Shown: piece after piece, positions 49,567 through 59,007 of the stretch
Numbering within the stretch: the stretch's first letter is position 1
How the letters are laid out: each line of letters starts with the position of its first letter
NCBI RefSeq assembly: GCF_000422745.1
Contig: NZ_AUGQ01000001.1
Location: 332,260-396,259 of the forward strand
Length of the DNA: 64,000 nucleotides
Direction of reading: 5' to 3'
DNA from: Microbacterium gubbeenense DSM 15944
Lineage (GTDB): Bacteria; Actinomycetota; Actinomycetes; Actinomycetales; Microbacteriaceae
The notes under the pieces: generated by a model
The model's database searches: none
Told to the model about the DNA's origin: nothing
What the model saw: the letters and a program-made list of their open reading frames with translations, nothing else
Translations under genes and position numbers: made by a program

Positions 49567-50645
49567 GAACGGTTCTCCTTCATCGCGCGATCGAGGTGCG
49601 CGATCACATTCTCTGTTCCGAGGCGAGTTCCCGCCTTCGCCGCCGCCGCCGTCATGGCGTCGAGGGCGCCGCGGTCGGCGAGGAGCGGCACGATCTCTCG
49701 GCGCACGCGCTCGGGTGTGAAGTCGGCGTCGTCGATGATGCGAGCCGCCCCGCGGGAAACCGCCGAGGAGGCGTTGAGCTTCTGCTCGCCGTTGCCGACC
49801 GGGTAGGGCACGTAGAGGGCGGGGATGCCGAGCGCCGAGATCTCAGAAACGGTCGACGCGCCGGAGCGGGCGACGATGAGGTCGGCGGCCGCGAACGCGA
49901 GGTCCATGCGGTCGATGTAGGGCACGACCGCGTAGCCGGGCGCGGACGGGTCGTCGACCGCGTTCTTCTGTCCGGTCGCGTGCAGCACCTGCCAGCCGGC
50001 ATCGAGGATGTCGCGCCACGAGCTCGCGAGGGTCTCGTTGATGCGGCGCGCGCCCAGGGATCCGCCGAACACCAGCAGGATCGGCCGATCGGGATCGAGG
50101 CCGAAGCTCTCGGCCGCCTCGCGCCGCGCGGCCGCGCGATCGAGCTCGACGATCTCCGGGCGCAGCGGCATGCCGACGAGCTCGCCGCGCTTCATCGGCG
50201 TGCCCTCGAAGGCGACGCCCACGGCCGATGCCGAGCGCGCCCCGAGTACGTTCGCCATTCCGGGTCGCGCGTTCGCCTCGTGCACGACCGACGGGATCCG
50301 CTCGCGCTTCGCGGCGATGTACGCGGGGGCGGCCGCGTATCCGCCGACGCCGAGCACGACGTCGACCCCGCGCTCGCGGAGATACCCGCGCACGGTCTTC
50401 ACGGCGCGCGAGAAGCGCACCGGGAACTTCAGGGCCGCGCCGTTCGGGCGGCGGGGAAAGGGCACCTTCGGCACGATGAGCAGCTCGTAGCCGCGCTCGG
50501 GAACGAGCCGCGATTCGAGGCCTTCGGCCGTGCCGAGGATGAGCACCTCGTCGTCGGGGCGGCGCGCCTTCAGCCCGTCAGCGACAGCGAGCATGGGGTT
50601 CACGTGTCCGGCAGTTCCTCCGCCGGCGAGCAGGTACGTCGTCAC
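49563..50645 (-). CDS. murG: UDP-GlcNAc: lipid I transferase MurG
   Basis: Makes lipid II on the inner face of the membrane. The 360 residues start with the lipid-contact loop [21 protein letters not shown], continue with [28 protein letters not shown] and the C-terminal UDP-GlcNAc site [15 protein letters not shown], then [29 protein letters not shown]. Length and motifs are normal. It lies between ftsW (9 bases) and murC (four-base overlap). Confidence 0.97.
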   Translation of the reverse strand: MTTYLLAGGGTAGHVNPMLAVADGLKARRPDDEVLILGTAEGLESRLVPERGYELLIVPKVPFPRRPNGAALKFPVRFSRAVKTVRGYLRERGVDVVLGVGGYAAAPAYIAAKRERIPSVVHEANARPGMANVLGARSASAVGVAFEGTPMKRGELVGMPLRPEIVELDRAAARREAAESFGLDPDRPILLVFGGSLGARRINETLASSWRDILDAGWQVLHATGQKNAVDDPSAPGYAVVPYIDRMDLAFAAADLIVARSGASTVSEISALGIPALYVPYPVGNGEQKLNASSAVSRGAARIIDDADFTPERVRREIVPLLADRGALDAMTAAAAKAGTRLGTENVIAHLDRAMKENRS

Positions 50646-50654
50646 CGGACGATC

Positions 50655-51863
50655 CTACGATGCCGAGCGTGAGTGAACGGCGACGGGACGCGTGCCGTCG
50701 GGAAGCGTGCGGGCGAGCGCGAGCAGGATGCCACTCGCGATGAGCACGGCGATGAGCGAGGATCCGCCGGCCGATAGGAACGGCAGCGGAACGCCGAGGG
50801 CCGGCAGCACGCGCAGCACCACGCCGATGTTCACGAGCGCCTGGCCGATGATCCACACGCCGAGGCCGCCGGCCACGGCGCGGGTGAAGAGATCGTCGGT
50901 TCGGCGCACGATGCGGAAGATGCCGACCGCGAGCACCGCGAACAGCAATAGCACGACGACGCATCCGATGAGGCCGAGCTCTTCTCCGACGATCGCGAAG
51001 ATGTAGTCGTCGGCCGCGGCCGGAAGCCAGTTGTACTTCTCGTGCGAGTTGCCGAGCCCGCGGCCGAAGATGCCGCCGCCCGCGAGCCCCCAGATGCCGT
51101 GGTTCGGCTGGTAGCACTCGACGGACGGGTCGCAGTTCGGGTCGAACACGCTCATGATGCGCTTCATGCGGTTCTCGCTGAAGATCGCGAGCATGGCGAC
51201 GCCGACGGCGGCCAGCGCCACGATCGGCAGGAGGAATCGCAGCCGGACGCCGGCGAAGAACAGCGTGCCGAAGGCCAGCATCGCGATGATGGTCGCCGTG
51301 CCGAGGTCCCGCCCGCCGAGGACCGTGACGAGGGCGAACGTGATGCCGGGAAGGATCGGGATCGCGAACTGCCAGAAGCTCGTGAGGGCCTCGCGCTTGC
51401 GGTACAGGATGAACGAGATCCACAGCACGAGCGCGACCTTGAGGAACTCGCTCGGCTGGACCGACAGCGATCCGAAATAGATCCAGTTGCGGTTTCCGCC
51501 GCTCGCGTTGCCGAGGGGCGTGAACACGAGCATCTGCAGCACGATGCCGAACGCGAGCGCCGGCCACGCGAGCTTGCGCAGCCAGCTCGGGCGGAACCGG
51601 CTGACGACGAACATGACGGGCAGCCCCACCGCCGCGAACACGAGGTGACTGAGCCCGCTGTTGTACGGGCTGCCGGTCGTCGAGATCGATTCGACGGTGG
51701 TCGCCGAGAACGCCATCACCACGCCGAAGGCGGTGAGCAGGATCGCCGCGGACCCGATCAGGAGGAACTCGACCGGAACCGGCTTGATGGATCGGCCGAG
51801 CGCGATGCGCGCCGACAGCGGCCGCGAGGATCCCCCGCGGGGAGGTCGAGTCGCCTGTGTCAC
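50655..51863 (-). CDS. ftsW: SEDS peptidoglycan polymerase FtsW
   Basis: Septal glycan polymerase partnered with FtsI. The 402 residues have about ten helices and the SEDS motifs: NRNWIYFGSLSVQPSEFLKVALVLW near 125, LGGRDLGTATI near 192 and the C-terminal LPFLSAGGSSLIAVLIASGILLAL. The extracellular loop contains two Cys (DPNCDPSVECYQPNHG), which may form a disulfide. GTG start, preceded by GAGAGGGGG. The 112 bases before it, up to the shortened murD, hold no gene I can see and no remnant of a MurD C-terminus. Confidence 0.96.
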   Translation of the reverse strand: MTQATRPPRGGSSRPLSARIALGRSIKPVPVEFLLIGSAAILLTAFGVVMAFSATTVESISTTGSPYNSGLSHLVFAAVGLPVMFVVSRFRPSWLRKLAWPALAFGIVLQMLVFTPLGNASGGNRNWIYFGSLSVQPSEFLKVALVLWISFILYRKREALTSFWQFAIPILPGITFALVTVLGGRDLGTATIIAMLAFGTLFFAGVRLRFLLPIVALAAVGVAMLAIFSENRMKRIMSVFDPNCDPSVECYQPNHGIWGLAGGGIFGRGLGNSHEKYNWLPAAADDYIFAIVGEELGLIGCVVVLLLFAVLAVGIFRIVRRTDDLFTRAVAGGLGVWIIGQALVNIGVVLRVLPALGVPLPFLSAGGSSLIAVLIASGILLALARTLPDGTRPVAVHSRSAS

Positions 51864-51975
51864 CGGCGCCCCCTCTCCATGTCGCGCGTTACGGCCCCCT
51901 CAGTCTGATCGCGCGCGACACCGATCCCCCGCACGCGGTCGCGTGTCGCGCGAACACTCAGCTGAGAGGTGAGGC

Positions 51976-53007
51976 TCAGAGCTCGAATCGGTCGATCCCG
52001 GCCGCGACGCTCGCCGGTTCGATTCCGGCCGCGCGCGCGAGCGCCGCCGCGACGAGCACGTCGAAGACGTGGTGCGGGGCGGCGAGGCCGCGCGCGTCGA
52101 GGTCGGCGATCGTCGACAGCTCGGCGGCCGATGTGCGCCGGTTCTCGACGAAGGCGCGGTCGGCGAGGATGCCGTCGACCACGCCGAGGTCGCTCGGGCC
52201 GGGCGTGTCGAGCCCGACGCCGATCGCGCGGGCGCCGTCGGTGACATCGGCGTCCTCGACCATGCGCATCGTGGCCGAGTCGGTGCGGTTGTAAACGCAC
52301 GCCGTCACGGTGTGGCGGTACACGGTGCCGAGCGCGTCGTGGTCGGCGCCGTCGGCCGCGCCGAGGCAGGTCGACGCGAGCGGCACCGGGGCGCCGGCAT
52401 CGCGGGCCGCGCGCAGGTGCCGCAGCTGCCCCTCGGACAGCTCGACGACGAGCGCGTCGAAGCCCGCCGGATCGCGCACGGCGTCGAGGATCGGAACGAC
52501 ACCGGATCCGCAGGGCGCGGCGCGCAGCCCGCCCGCGACGAGCATCGTCGCGGCGAGGGCGACGGTCGTGGTCTTCCCCACAGATCCGGCGACGACGAGC
52601 CACTCGGCGGGGGTTCCATCGGCGCGCGCGATCTTGTCGCGCACGCGCCAGGCGAGCTCCGCGTCGCCCCAAACGGCTGCGCCGTTCGTCTCGGCCCACG
52701 CCAGGATCGGGTGCGTCGGCGCGAACGCGTCGGTCGCGACCACGACGTCGGGAGCGAACTCCCGGACGGCGTCGGGCACGTCATCGAGCGCGGCCTGCTC
52801 GAGCCGCGCACCGACCACGGGCACGAGGCGCGCGAGGTCATCGGGCGCCTGCTCGGCGACCGCCAGCACGCTGCTGCCGAGCTCGGCGAGCGTGTCGACG
52901 ACCGAGAACGCCACCGCGTCGAGACCGAGAACGACGACTTTCAGCCCCGTCCAGTCGGCATGCCAGCTCGAGAGCGCATCGAGGCGCACGGCCGGATCCG
53001 CGCTCAT
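51976..53007 (-). CDS. murD: Degenerate, truncated MurD homologue (probably not a ligase)
   Basis: The gene has the normal murD position between mraY (four-base ATGA overlap) and ftsW and clear homology over domains 1 and 2 (GAAVWGDAELAWRVRDK, LRAAPCGSGV, GVVDGILADRAF). But the protein stops at residue 343 (GIDRFEL), just where the C-terminal domain should begin, so about 130-150 residues are missing. In the P-loop the invariant Asn is Val (GSVGKTTT at 141-148). SSFQL is SEGQL (191-195). The DHLD motif and the segment with the carbamylated Lys are replaced by a shorter GAADGADHDALGTVY. The frame is intact and codon use is unchanged, so it is not an obvious recent pseudogene; it may be kept as a structural protein or only for translational coupling. 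Confidence 0.85.
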   Translation of the reverse strand: MSADPAVRLDALSSWHADWTGLKVVVLGLDAVAFSVVDTLAELGSSVLAVAEQAPDDLARLVPVVGARLEQAALDDVPDAVREFAPDVVVATDAFAPTHPILAWAETNGAAVWGDAELAWRVRDKIARADGTPAEWLVVAGSVGKTTTVALAATMLVAGGLRAAPCGSGVVPILDAVRDPAGFDALVVELSEGQLRHLRAARDAGAPVPLASTCLGAADGADHDALGTVYRHTVTACVYNRTDSATMRMVEDADVTDGARAIGVGLDTPGPSDLGVVDGILADRAFVENRRTSAAELSTIADLDARGLAAPHHVFDVLVAAALARAAGIEPASVAAGIDRFEL

Positions 53008-54125
53008 ACGCGCGAGAGCCAATCGATGTACATCAGGCCGACTCCCGTGATCGAGAACAGCGCCGCGATGATCCAGAACCGCACGACGATCGTCGACTCG
53101 TGCCATCCGCGCAGCTCGAAGTGGTGGTGGATCGGGCTCATCAGGAACAATCGCTTGCCGCGCGTCATCTTGAAGTACAGGCGCTGCAGGATCACGGATC
53201 CGCTCGACATCACGAACAATCCGGCGATCAGCACGCCGAGCAGCTCGGTGCGCGTGAGGATCGCCATCGCGACGATGACGCCGCCGATCGCCATGGATCC
53301 GACGTCGCCCATGAAGATCTTCGCCTTCGGGGCGTTCCACCAGAGGAATCCGGCGAGCGAGCCGACGACCGATGCCGACACGATCGCGAGGTCGAGCGGG
53401 TCTCGCACCTGGTAACAGGCGGTGAGGTTGTCCGGTGAGATGCTTGTGCCGACGCACGCCTGGTTGAACTGCCAGAACGCGATGAGGCTGTACGCGCCGA
53501 CGACGAAGATGCCGGCGCCGGCCGCGAGTCCGTCGAGGCCGTCGGTGAGGTTCACCGAGTTGCTGAACCCGGTGCCGAGCAGCGAGATCCAGAGCAGGTA
53601 GAGGAACCAGCCGACGATCGGCACGGCGGTCATGAGCGTCGCGAAGCTCAGCACATCGATGTCGCGGATGAACGAGACGTATCCCGTCGCGGGCGTGAGC
53701 CCGGCCCGGTTCGGGAAGTTGAGCGCGACGATGCCGAACGGCACCATGACGAGGATCTGGCCGACGATCTTCTTCCAGCCGCTGAGTCCCGCGTAGTGCT
53801 GCATCTTGACCTTCATGAAGTCATCGATGAAGCCGACCATGCCGAAGCCGAGCATCGACCAGATCACGAGCCATCCCGACAGGGTCGGAGGGTTGCCGCC
53901 CGCGTAGGTGCCGGCGACGTAGCCGACGACCGTGCCGAGGATGAAGATGACGCCGCCCATGGTGAGCGTGCCGCGCTTCGTGTCGTGCTTGGGCGCGTTG
54001 AAGCCCTCGCCATCCGTGCGGATGACCTGCCCCCATCCCCACGCACGGAACATGCGGAAGAAGACAGGAGCGAGCAGAAGTGTGAACGCGAGCGAGATCG
54101 CCCCGGCTGCCAGAAGTGATCTCAC
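53004..54125 (-). CDS. mraY: Phospho-MurNAc-pentapeptide transferase MraY
   Basis: Integral membrane enzyme that transfers the MurNAc-pentapeptide to undecaprenyl phosphate, giving lipid I. The 373 residues have about ten helices, with FIDDFMKVK near 110, NSVNLTDGLDGLAAG near 210, AKIFMGDVGSMAIGG near 280 and SPIHHHFELRGWHES near 340, all containing the catalytic and Mg-binding residues. The GTG at 54125 overlaps the murF stop (GTGA), and its own stop overlaps the murD start. Confidence 0.97.
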   Translation of the reverse strand: MRSLLAAGAISLAFTLLLAPVFFRMFRAWGWGQVIRTDGEGFNAPKHDTKRGTLTMGGVIFILGTVVGYVAGTYAGGNPPTLSGWLVIWSMLGFGMVGFIDDFMKVKMQHYAGLSGWKKIVGQILVMVPFGIVALNFPNRAGLTPATGYVSFIRDIDVLSFATLMTAVPIVGWFLYLLWISLLGTGFSNSVNLTDGLDGLAAGAGIFVVGAYSLIAFWQFNQACVGTSISPDNLTACYQVRDPLDLAIVSASVVGSLAGFLWWNAPKAKIFMGDVGSMAIGGVIVAMAILTRTELLGVLIAGLFVMSSGSVILQRLYFKMTRGKRLFLMSPIHHHFELRGWHESTIVVRFWIIAALFSITGVGLMYIDWLSRV

Positions 54126-55534
54126 GAGAACAAGTCTCCCAGACGATCGCCGAGATTCCGAAGACCGGCCGCGTTGGAGCTCTTCACGAGCACGCGATCG
54201 CCGTCGCGCAGCTCGTCCTTCAGATACTCGTAGGCTTCGTCGGCGGTCTCGAAGAACACGGCCTCGTCGCTCCAGCTGCCCTCGGCGATCGCCGACAGGA
54301 ACAGCGGTCGCGCGTCCGACCCGACCACGACGATCCGAGGAATGCGCAGGCGCACGGCGAGCAGGCCGATCTTCTGGTGCTCCTCGACGTCGCGCTCGCC
54401 GAGCTCGCTCATCGCGCCGAGCACGGCGACCATGCGCTCGCCCTCGCCGGTGATCTGCGCGAGCGTGCGCAGCGCGGCCTGCATCGCGTCGGGGCTCGCG
54501 TTGTACGCGTCGTTGATGATGCGCACGCTCTGCGACCCCATGACCTGCATGCGCCACCGCTCGGCGAGTTCGATCGTCTCGAGCCGCGCGACCGCGTCGG
54601 CCGGGCTCACGCCGAGCGCGACGGCCGCGGTCAGGGCCGCCATCGCGTTCTTGACGTGATGCGCGCCGAGCACGCGGAGGTGCAGCGGAAGAGCGGATCC
54701 GTCGACGTCGAGCGTCGCGTGCGTGCCCGACGCCGTCACGACGAGGTCGCGTGCGCGCACGTCGGATCCGTCGCCCTCGCCGAAGAACCGCACCTCGAGG
54801 CCGCGCTCCTCGGCCGTCGCCGCCATCGCCGCGACGCGCGAGTCGTCGATGTTCAGAACGGCGGTTCCGCCCGGACGGACCTGCTCGACGAGCTCGCGCT
54901 TGGCGAGGGCCGTCTGCTCGATGCCGCCGAATCCGCCCGCGTGCGAGAGACCGACCATGAGCACGACGCCGACGTCCGGCGTGACCAGCCCGGCGAGCCG
55001 GGCGATCTGGCCGGGCGCGTCGGCGCCGAATTCGCACACGAGGTATGCGGTGTCGTGGTTCACGCGCAGCATCGTGAGCGGGGCGCCGACGGCGTTGTTG
55101 AACGAGGCGACGGGCGCCACCGTCTCGCCCTCCTGCTCGAGGATCGTGCGCAGCATGTTCTTCGTCGTCGTCTTGCCGTTGGATCCGGTGATCCCCACGA
55201 TCTTCAGCGGGCCGTTCGCGCGCACGCGCGAGACGACCTCGCGCGCGAGATCGGACAGCGCCGCCACGGCGTCTGCGACCACGATCTGCGTGACCGGCGC
55301 GTCGACGACGTGCTCGACGATCGCGAGCGCGGCGCCCTGATCCGCCGCCGTTCCGACGAAGCGGTGCCCGTCGGTGTGCGCACCGGGCTTCGCGACGAAG
55401 ATGTCGCCGCGCGCGGTGTTGCGAGAGTCGGTGTCGACCGTGCCCGAGACCATCGTCTCCGGGGTGTCGTCGCCATGACGGATCAGCTCGCCGCGCGTAG
55501 CGGCTGCGATCTCGGCGAGTGAAAGAGCGATCAT
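54122..55534 (-). CDS. murF: UDP-MurNAc-tripeptide: D-Ala-D-Ala ligase MurF
   Basis: Adds the terminal D-Ala-D-Ala dipeptide. The 470 residues have all three Mur ligase domains: N-terminal VSGTVDTDSRNTARGDIFVAKPG, P-loop ITGSNGKTTTKNMLR near 115, ECEFGADAPGQIARLAGL-like middle motif (VCEFGADAPG), DAYNASPDAMQAALRTL and C-terminal VLVKSSNAAGL. The motifs are intact. murE, which normally stands directly upstream, is absent: only 30 bases separate the ftsI stop from the murF start. Confidence 0.97.
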   Translation of the reverse strand: MIALSLAEIAAATRGELIRHGDDTPETMVSGTVDTDSRNTARGDIFVAKPGAHTDGHRFVGTAADQGAALAIVEHVVDAPVTQIVVADAVAALSDLAREVVSRVRANGPLKIVGITGSNGKTTTKNMLRTILEQEGETVAPVASFNNAVGAPLTMLRVNHDTAYLVCEFGADAPGQIARLAGLVTPDVGVVLMVGLSHAGGFGGIEQTALAKRELVEQVRPGGTAVLNIDDSRVAAMAATAEERGLEVRFFGEGDGSDVRARDLVVTASGTHATLDVDGSALPLHLRVLGAHHVKNAMAALTAAVALGVSPADAVARLETIELAERWRMQVMGSQSVRIINDAYNASPDAMQAALRTLAQITGEGERMVAVLGAMSELGERDVEEHQKIGLLAVRLRIPRIVVVGSDARPLFLSAIAEGSWSDEAVFFETADEAYEYLKDELRDGDRVLVKSSNAAGLRNLGDRLGDLFS

Positions 55535-55564
55535 GTGATTTCGGATCCTCCGCGCCGGAGCGCG

Positions 55565-57361
55565 CTATTCCTTGAACTTCGGGAGCGGTTCGAACGGCTC
55601 CTCCGACGGCGGCACGCGGTAGTTCTTCAGCACCTGCGTCATCGCCTTCTTGAATGCCGACGCGTTGGCCGACGATGACGTAATCCTACGCGGCTCGTCG
55701 AGACTGACCATGACGACGTACTGAGGGTCGTCGATCGGAGCGATGCCGATCATGCTCGTGAAGTACACGCCCGACTTGTAGTTGCCGTTGCCGTCCGTCT
55801 TCTGAGCCGTACCGGTCTTGATGCCGACGCGGTACCCCGGGATGCTGATCTGGTCGGCGAGGCTGCCCTGTGCCGCGACGTTCTCGAGGATCTCGACCGT
55901 CTCGTTCGCGGCCTCCTCGCTGATCACGCGCTCTGACGCCGGGAGGTCGGCCTTGGTCGTGGTGCCGTCGGCGTTCTCGCAGCTGTCGACGATGTGCACG
56001 GGCTCGCGCACGCCGCCGTTCGCGAGCGTCTGGTACGCGCTCACGACCTGCTGCATCGTGACGGTGAACGCCTGTCCGAATGTCGTCGCATAGTGCGTCT
56101 GGTTGTCCCACTCGCTCACGGGGTGCAGCACGCCGCTCGGCTCGGCGCTGCCGAAGTCGATCGGGCTCTTCTGCCCGACGCCGAACTTCTCCAGGTAGTC
56201 GTAGCGCGTCTGGTCGGGTACGAGCTCGCCGATCTTCGACAGCGCGACGTTCGACGAGTCGATGAGCGCGCCCGTGACGGTGTAGCGGTACTCGGGGTGC
56301 ATGAACGAGTCGCCGACGGCCGCGCCGTTCGGGAACTGCTCGTAGCCGGAGGCCCTGATCTCGGTGAGGGGCGTCGCCGCCCCCTGGTCGAGCACGGTGG
56401 CCGCGGTGATCGCTTTGAACGTGGATCCGGGCTCGAACGACCGCGTGAGCGCCTTCGCACCGCGATTGTCAGCATCCGTCTCGCCGGGCGTGTTGGGATC
56501 GAGCGTCGGGTAGTCGACGGCCGCCTTGATCTCGCCCGTCTTCACGTCGGCGACCATGATCGAGCCGGCCTGCGCGTTCTGGGTCTCGACCTCTTCCTTC
56601 AGCATCTGCAGCAGATACCAGCTGAGGTCGGTGTCGATCGTCAGGTTGAGCGTGCCGCCGTCCTGCGCGGGCGTCTCGGTGGTGGTGCCCGGGATCCGGA
56701 CGCCGGCGTCCGCTGAGCGCTGATAGGTGATCTTGCCGTCCGTCGACTCGAGGCACGCGTTCTCGAGCAGCTCGTATCCGGCGAGCGGCTCGTCGTCGGC
56801 ACCCGTGAACCCCACCAGGTTCGCGCCGACAGCGCCGTTGGGATAGCTGCGCGACTTCTGTGGTTCGAGGATCAGCATGGGCGCGTCGATCTCGAGCAGC
56901 TCGCGGTACTGCTCGGTCGACAGACCCTTCTTCAGCGAGATGTACTCGGCGTCGGGGTTGTTCGCGATCGCGTCCTCCGCGACCTTCTCGACATCGACGC
57001 CCTCCATGCCGACGACCTCGCCGATGCGCTCGGCGATGCGGCCCCAGGTCTCGACGTAGCTTTCGCCTTCGTCGTCGAGGCGGTTGACGTTGTGCGCGAG
57101 GCTCGGATCGATCGCGGCGTTATAACGCACGGTGGTGCTCGCGAGCACCTGTCCCTTGTCGTCGACGATGGATCCGCGAACGCCGGGCAGCGTGGCACCG
57201 CCGACGAAGTTGCCGACGCTCTGCGCGTCAGCCATGTGGTCATCGGCCCGCACAACCTGAATGTCGAACAGGCGCACGACGAACGCGACCAGCACGATCA
57301 TGATGATGACAGCCGCCACCGTCGTCCGACGGCGCACACCGTGTCCGGTCGTGGCGTTCAT
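55565..57361 (-). CDS. ftsI: Penicillin-binding protein FtsI/PBP2b-type transpeptidase
   Basis: Septal peptidoglycan cross-linking enzyme, partner of FtsW. The 598 residues have one N-terminal helix (VAAVIIMIVLVAFVVRLFDIQVV), a dimerisation domain (GGATLPGVRGSIVDDKGQVLA) and the transpeptidase domain with the active-site Ser in EPGSTFKAIT near 337, the SSN motif in IDSSNVALSK and the KTGTAQKT motif near 536. I use the ATG at 57361 (MNATTGHG); the frame is open further upstream. No PASTA domains are present. Gene order ftsL-ftsI is kept, but murE does not follow. Confidence 0.97.
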   Translation of the reverse strand: MNATTGHGVRRRTTVAAVIIMIVLVAFVVRLFDIQVVRADDHMADAQSVGNFVGGATLPGVRGSIVDDKGQVLASTTVRYNAAIDPSLAHNVNRLDDEGESYVETWGRIAERIGEVVGMEGVDVEKVAEDAIANNPDAEYISLKKGLSTEQYRELLEIDAPMLILEPQKSRSYPNGAVGANLVGFTGADDEPLAGYELLENACLESTDGKITYQRSADAGVRIPGTTTETPAQDGGTLNLTIDTDLSWYLLQMLKEEVETQNAQAGSIMVADVKTGEIKAAVDYPTLDPNTPGETDADNRGAKALTRSFEPGSTFKAITAATVLDQGAATPLTEIRASGYEQFPNGAAVGDSFMHPEYRYTVTGALIDSSNVALSKIGELVPDQTRYDYLEKFGVGQKSPIDFGSAEPSGVLHPVSEWDNQTHYATTFGQAFTVTMQQVVSAYQTLANGGVREPVHIVDSCENADGTTTKADLPASERVISEEAANETVEILENVAAQGSLADQISIPGYRVGIKTGTAQKTDGNGNYKSGVYFTSMIGIAPIDDPQYVVMVSLDEPRRITSSSANASAFKKAMTQVLKNYRVPPSEEPFEPLPKFKE

Positions 57362-57386
57362 GCGCGTCCCCTCGAGCGAGTCGTGA

Positions 57387-57962
57387 TCAGTGGGTGGCCG
57401 GTGCCGGCAGTCCGCCATCGATCGGCGGCGCGGACGGAACCGACTCAGGAAGGCTCGGTGACGATGATTCCGCTACTGTCTCGTCTTCGGCGGTCACGAG
57501 CGGCGTGTCGGCGATAAGCGAGTTCGCCGCCGCGTTACCGGCGCTCATGTTCACGGTCGATGTTCCGCTCGCCGGGGTGCCCGCGCCCATGATCGAGGAA
57601 TCGCTGAGGCGCAGGTAGCTGGGCGAGGAATCGATGACCATGCCGAGCGCGGAGGCGTTCGCCGCGAGGTACTGCGGCGAGCTGAGGCCCGCGATCTGAT
57701 CGGTCAGCTGCTGCTGATCGAGGGTGAGCTGGTGCTGCTGGCTCTCGACGGCCGCGAGCTCGTAGCTCGACTGCGCCGTGAGCGTCGACAGGCCGAGCTG
57801 TGCGGCCGCGATGACCGCGGCGCCCGCGATGGCCGTGAGCGCGTACGCGAGGCGCGGGCGCCGGCGGCGACCGCTGTTCGGCAGTGCCTGCAGCGTGCGC
57901 TCGGGTTCGGGGCGCCGGGTCGGCGTTTCGAACGGGATCAGGTCCGTTTCGGCGAGGCTCAT
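57387..57962 (-). CDS. ftsL: FtsL-like divisome protein
   Basis: 191 residues: a cytoplasmic part of about 40 residues, one membrane helix (LAYALTAIAGAAVIAAAQLGLSTL), then a short coiled coil (QSSYELAAVESQQHQLTLDQQQLTDQIAGLSSP) and an extracytoplasmic Ser/Pro/Ala-rich tail. Position between rsmH and ftsI and the topology identify it as the FtsL/FtsB-type protein, which is poorly conserved in sequence. The ATG overlaps the rsmH stop by one base (TGATG). The low-complexity tail of about 70 residues is longer than in FtsL of model species. Confidence 0.8.
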   Translation of the reverse strand: MSLAETDLIPFETPTRRPEPERTLQALPNSGRRRRPRLAYALTAIAGAAVIAAAQLGLSTLTAQSSYELAAVESQQHQLTLDQQQLTDQIAGLSSPQYLAANASALGMVIDSSPSYLRLSDSSIMGAGTPASGTSTVNMSAGNAAANSLIADTPLVTAEDETVAESSSPSLPESVPSAPPIDGGLPAPATH

Positions 57963-58903
57963 CAGCCCTCCCTCACTCTTTCGATCGCGCGCAGCCGCAC
58001 GGGCTTCGCGCGCGGGTTGCGCTCTGCTTCGTCCTCGGAGGCCTGCTCGGCGCCGCGCACGATCAGGCGGAGCTTCGGTGCGTGCTCGGGCAGCTCGACG
58101 GGAAGTCCTGCCGGCGCCGACGACCGTGTCGCGTCCTGGAAGAGCCGCTTCACGAAGCGGTCCTCGAGCGACTGGTAGCTGAGCACGACGAGTCGTCCAC
58201 CGACAGACAGCGCCTCGAGCGCGGCGGGGATCGCCCGTTCGAGCGCCGCGAGCTCGCCGTTGACTTCGATCCGCAGCGCCTGGAACACGCGCTTCGCGGG
58301 GTGACCGGCGTTCTTGACGGCGGCCGGCGTCGCGTCCTGCAGCACGTCGACGAGCTGTCCGGTGCGCACGATCGGATCCGCCTGGCGCGCGGCGATGATC
58401 GCTCGCGCGTAGCGCCCGGAGAGCTTCTCCTCGCCGTAGCGCTCGAAGATCCGGCGCAGGTCGCCCTCGCCGTAGGTCGCGACGATGTCGGCGGCGGTGA
58501 CGCCCTCCTGCTGGTTCATGCGCATGTCGAGCGGCGCATCCTTCGCGTACGCGAACCCGCGGTCGGCCTCGTCGAGTTGCAGCGACGAGACGCCGAGGTC
58601 GTAGAGGATCGCGTCGGCGCGCGCGTCGCCGAGCGCGTCGAGGATGCCGTCGTACACCGTGTGGACGAACGTGGTGCGCCCGGCGAACCGCTCGAGCCGC
58701 TCCGAGGCGATCGCGATCGCCTGGGTGTCGCGGTCGAGTCCCACCAGGCGCGCGTTCTCGAAGCGCTCGAGCACGGCTTCGGCGTGGCCGCCCATGCCGA
58801 GGGTGCCGTCGACGTAGAGCGCGTCGCTGCGCTCGAGGCCCGGTGCCATCAGCTCGAGGCAGCGGTCTCGCATGACGGGGATGTGGATGTCGCGAAGGTT
58901 CAT
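57962..58903 (-). CDS. rsmH: 16S rRNA (cytosine1402-N4)-methyltransferase RsmH (MraW)
   Basis: SAM-dependent methylation of C1402 in 16S rRNA. The 313 residues show HIPVMRDRCLELMAP at the start, the SAM site YVDGTLGMGGHAEAVLE near 40, ILYDLGVSSLQLDEADRGFAYAKDAPLDMRM near 105, and C-terminal LSYQSLEDRFVKRLF. The ATG at 58903 is chosen; the frame is open for 14 more codons without support. It follows mraZ by 104 bases that hold no gene I can see. Confidence 0.97.
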   Translation of the reverse strand: MNLRDIHIPVMRDRCLELMAPGLERSDALYVDGTLGMGGHAEAVLERFENARLVGLDRDTQAIAIASERLERFAGRTTFVHTVYDGILDALGDARADAILYDLGVSSLQLDEADRGFAYAKDAPLDMRMNQQEGVTAADIVATYGEGDLRRIFERYGEEKLSGRYARAIIAARQADPIVRTGQLVDVLQDATPAAVKNAGHPAKRVFQALRIEVNGELAALERAIPAALEALSVGGRLVVLSYQSLEDRFVKRLFQDATRSSAPAGLPVELPEHAPKLRLIVRGAEQASEDEAERNPRAKPVRLRAIERVREG

Positions 58904-59007
58904 ACTTTCCGTTGTGTTCGGTGGGCCGGAGGCTCCGATCCCCATCCGCGCGACCTGTCATCGGGGAAGTGACGACAGGGTCGCGGCTGGGAGTCGCAGC
59001 CGCCGAA

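Noticed and set aside
51864..51975. Possible remnant of the MurD C-terminal domain between the murD stop and ftsW
   Set aside because: I looked in all minus-strand frames for the HRxE and DDSKATN-type motifs and found none in these 112 bases.
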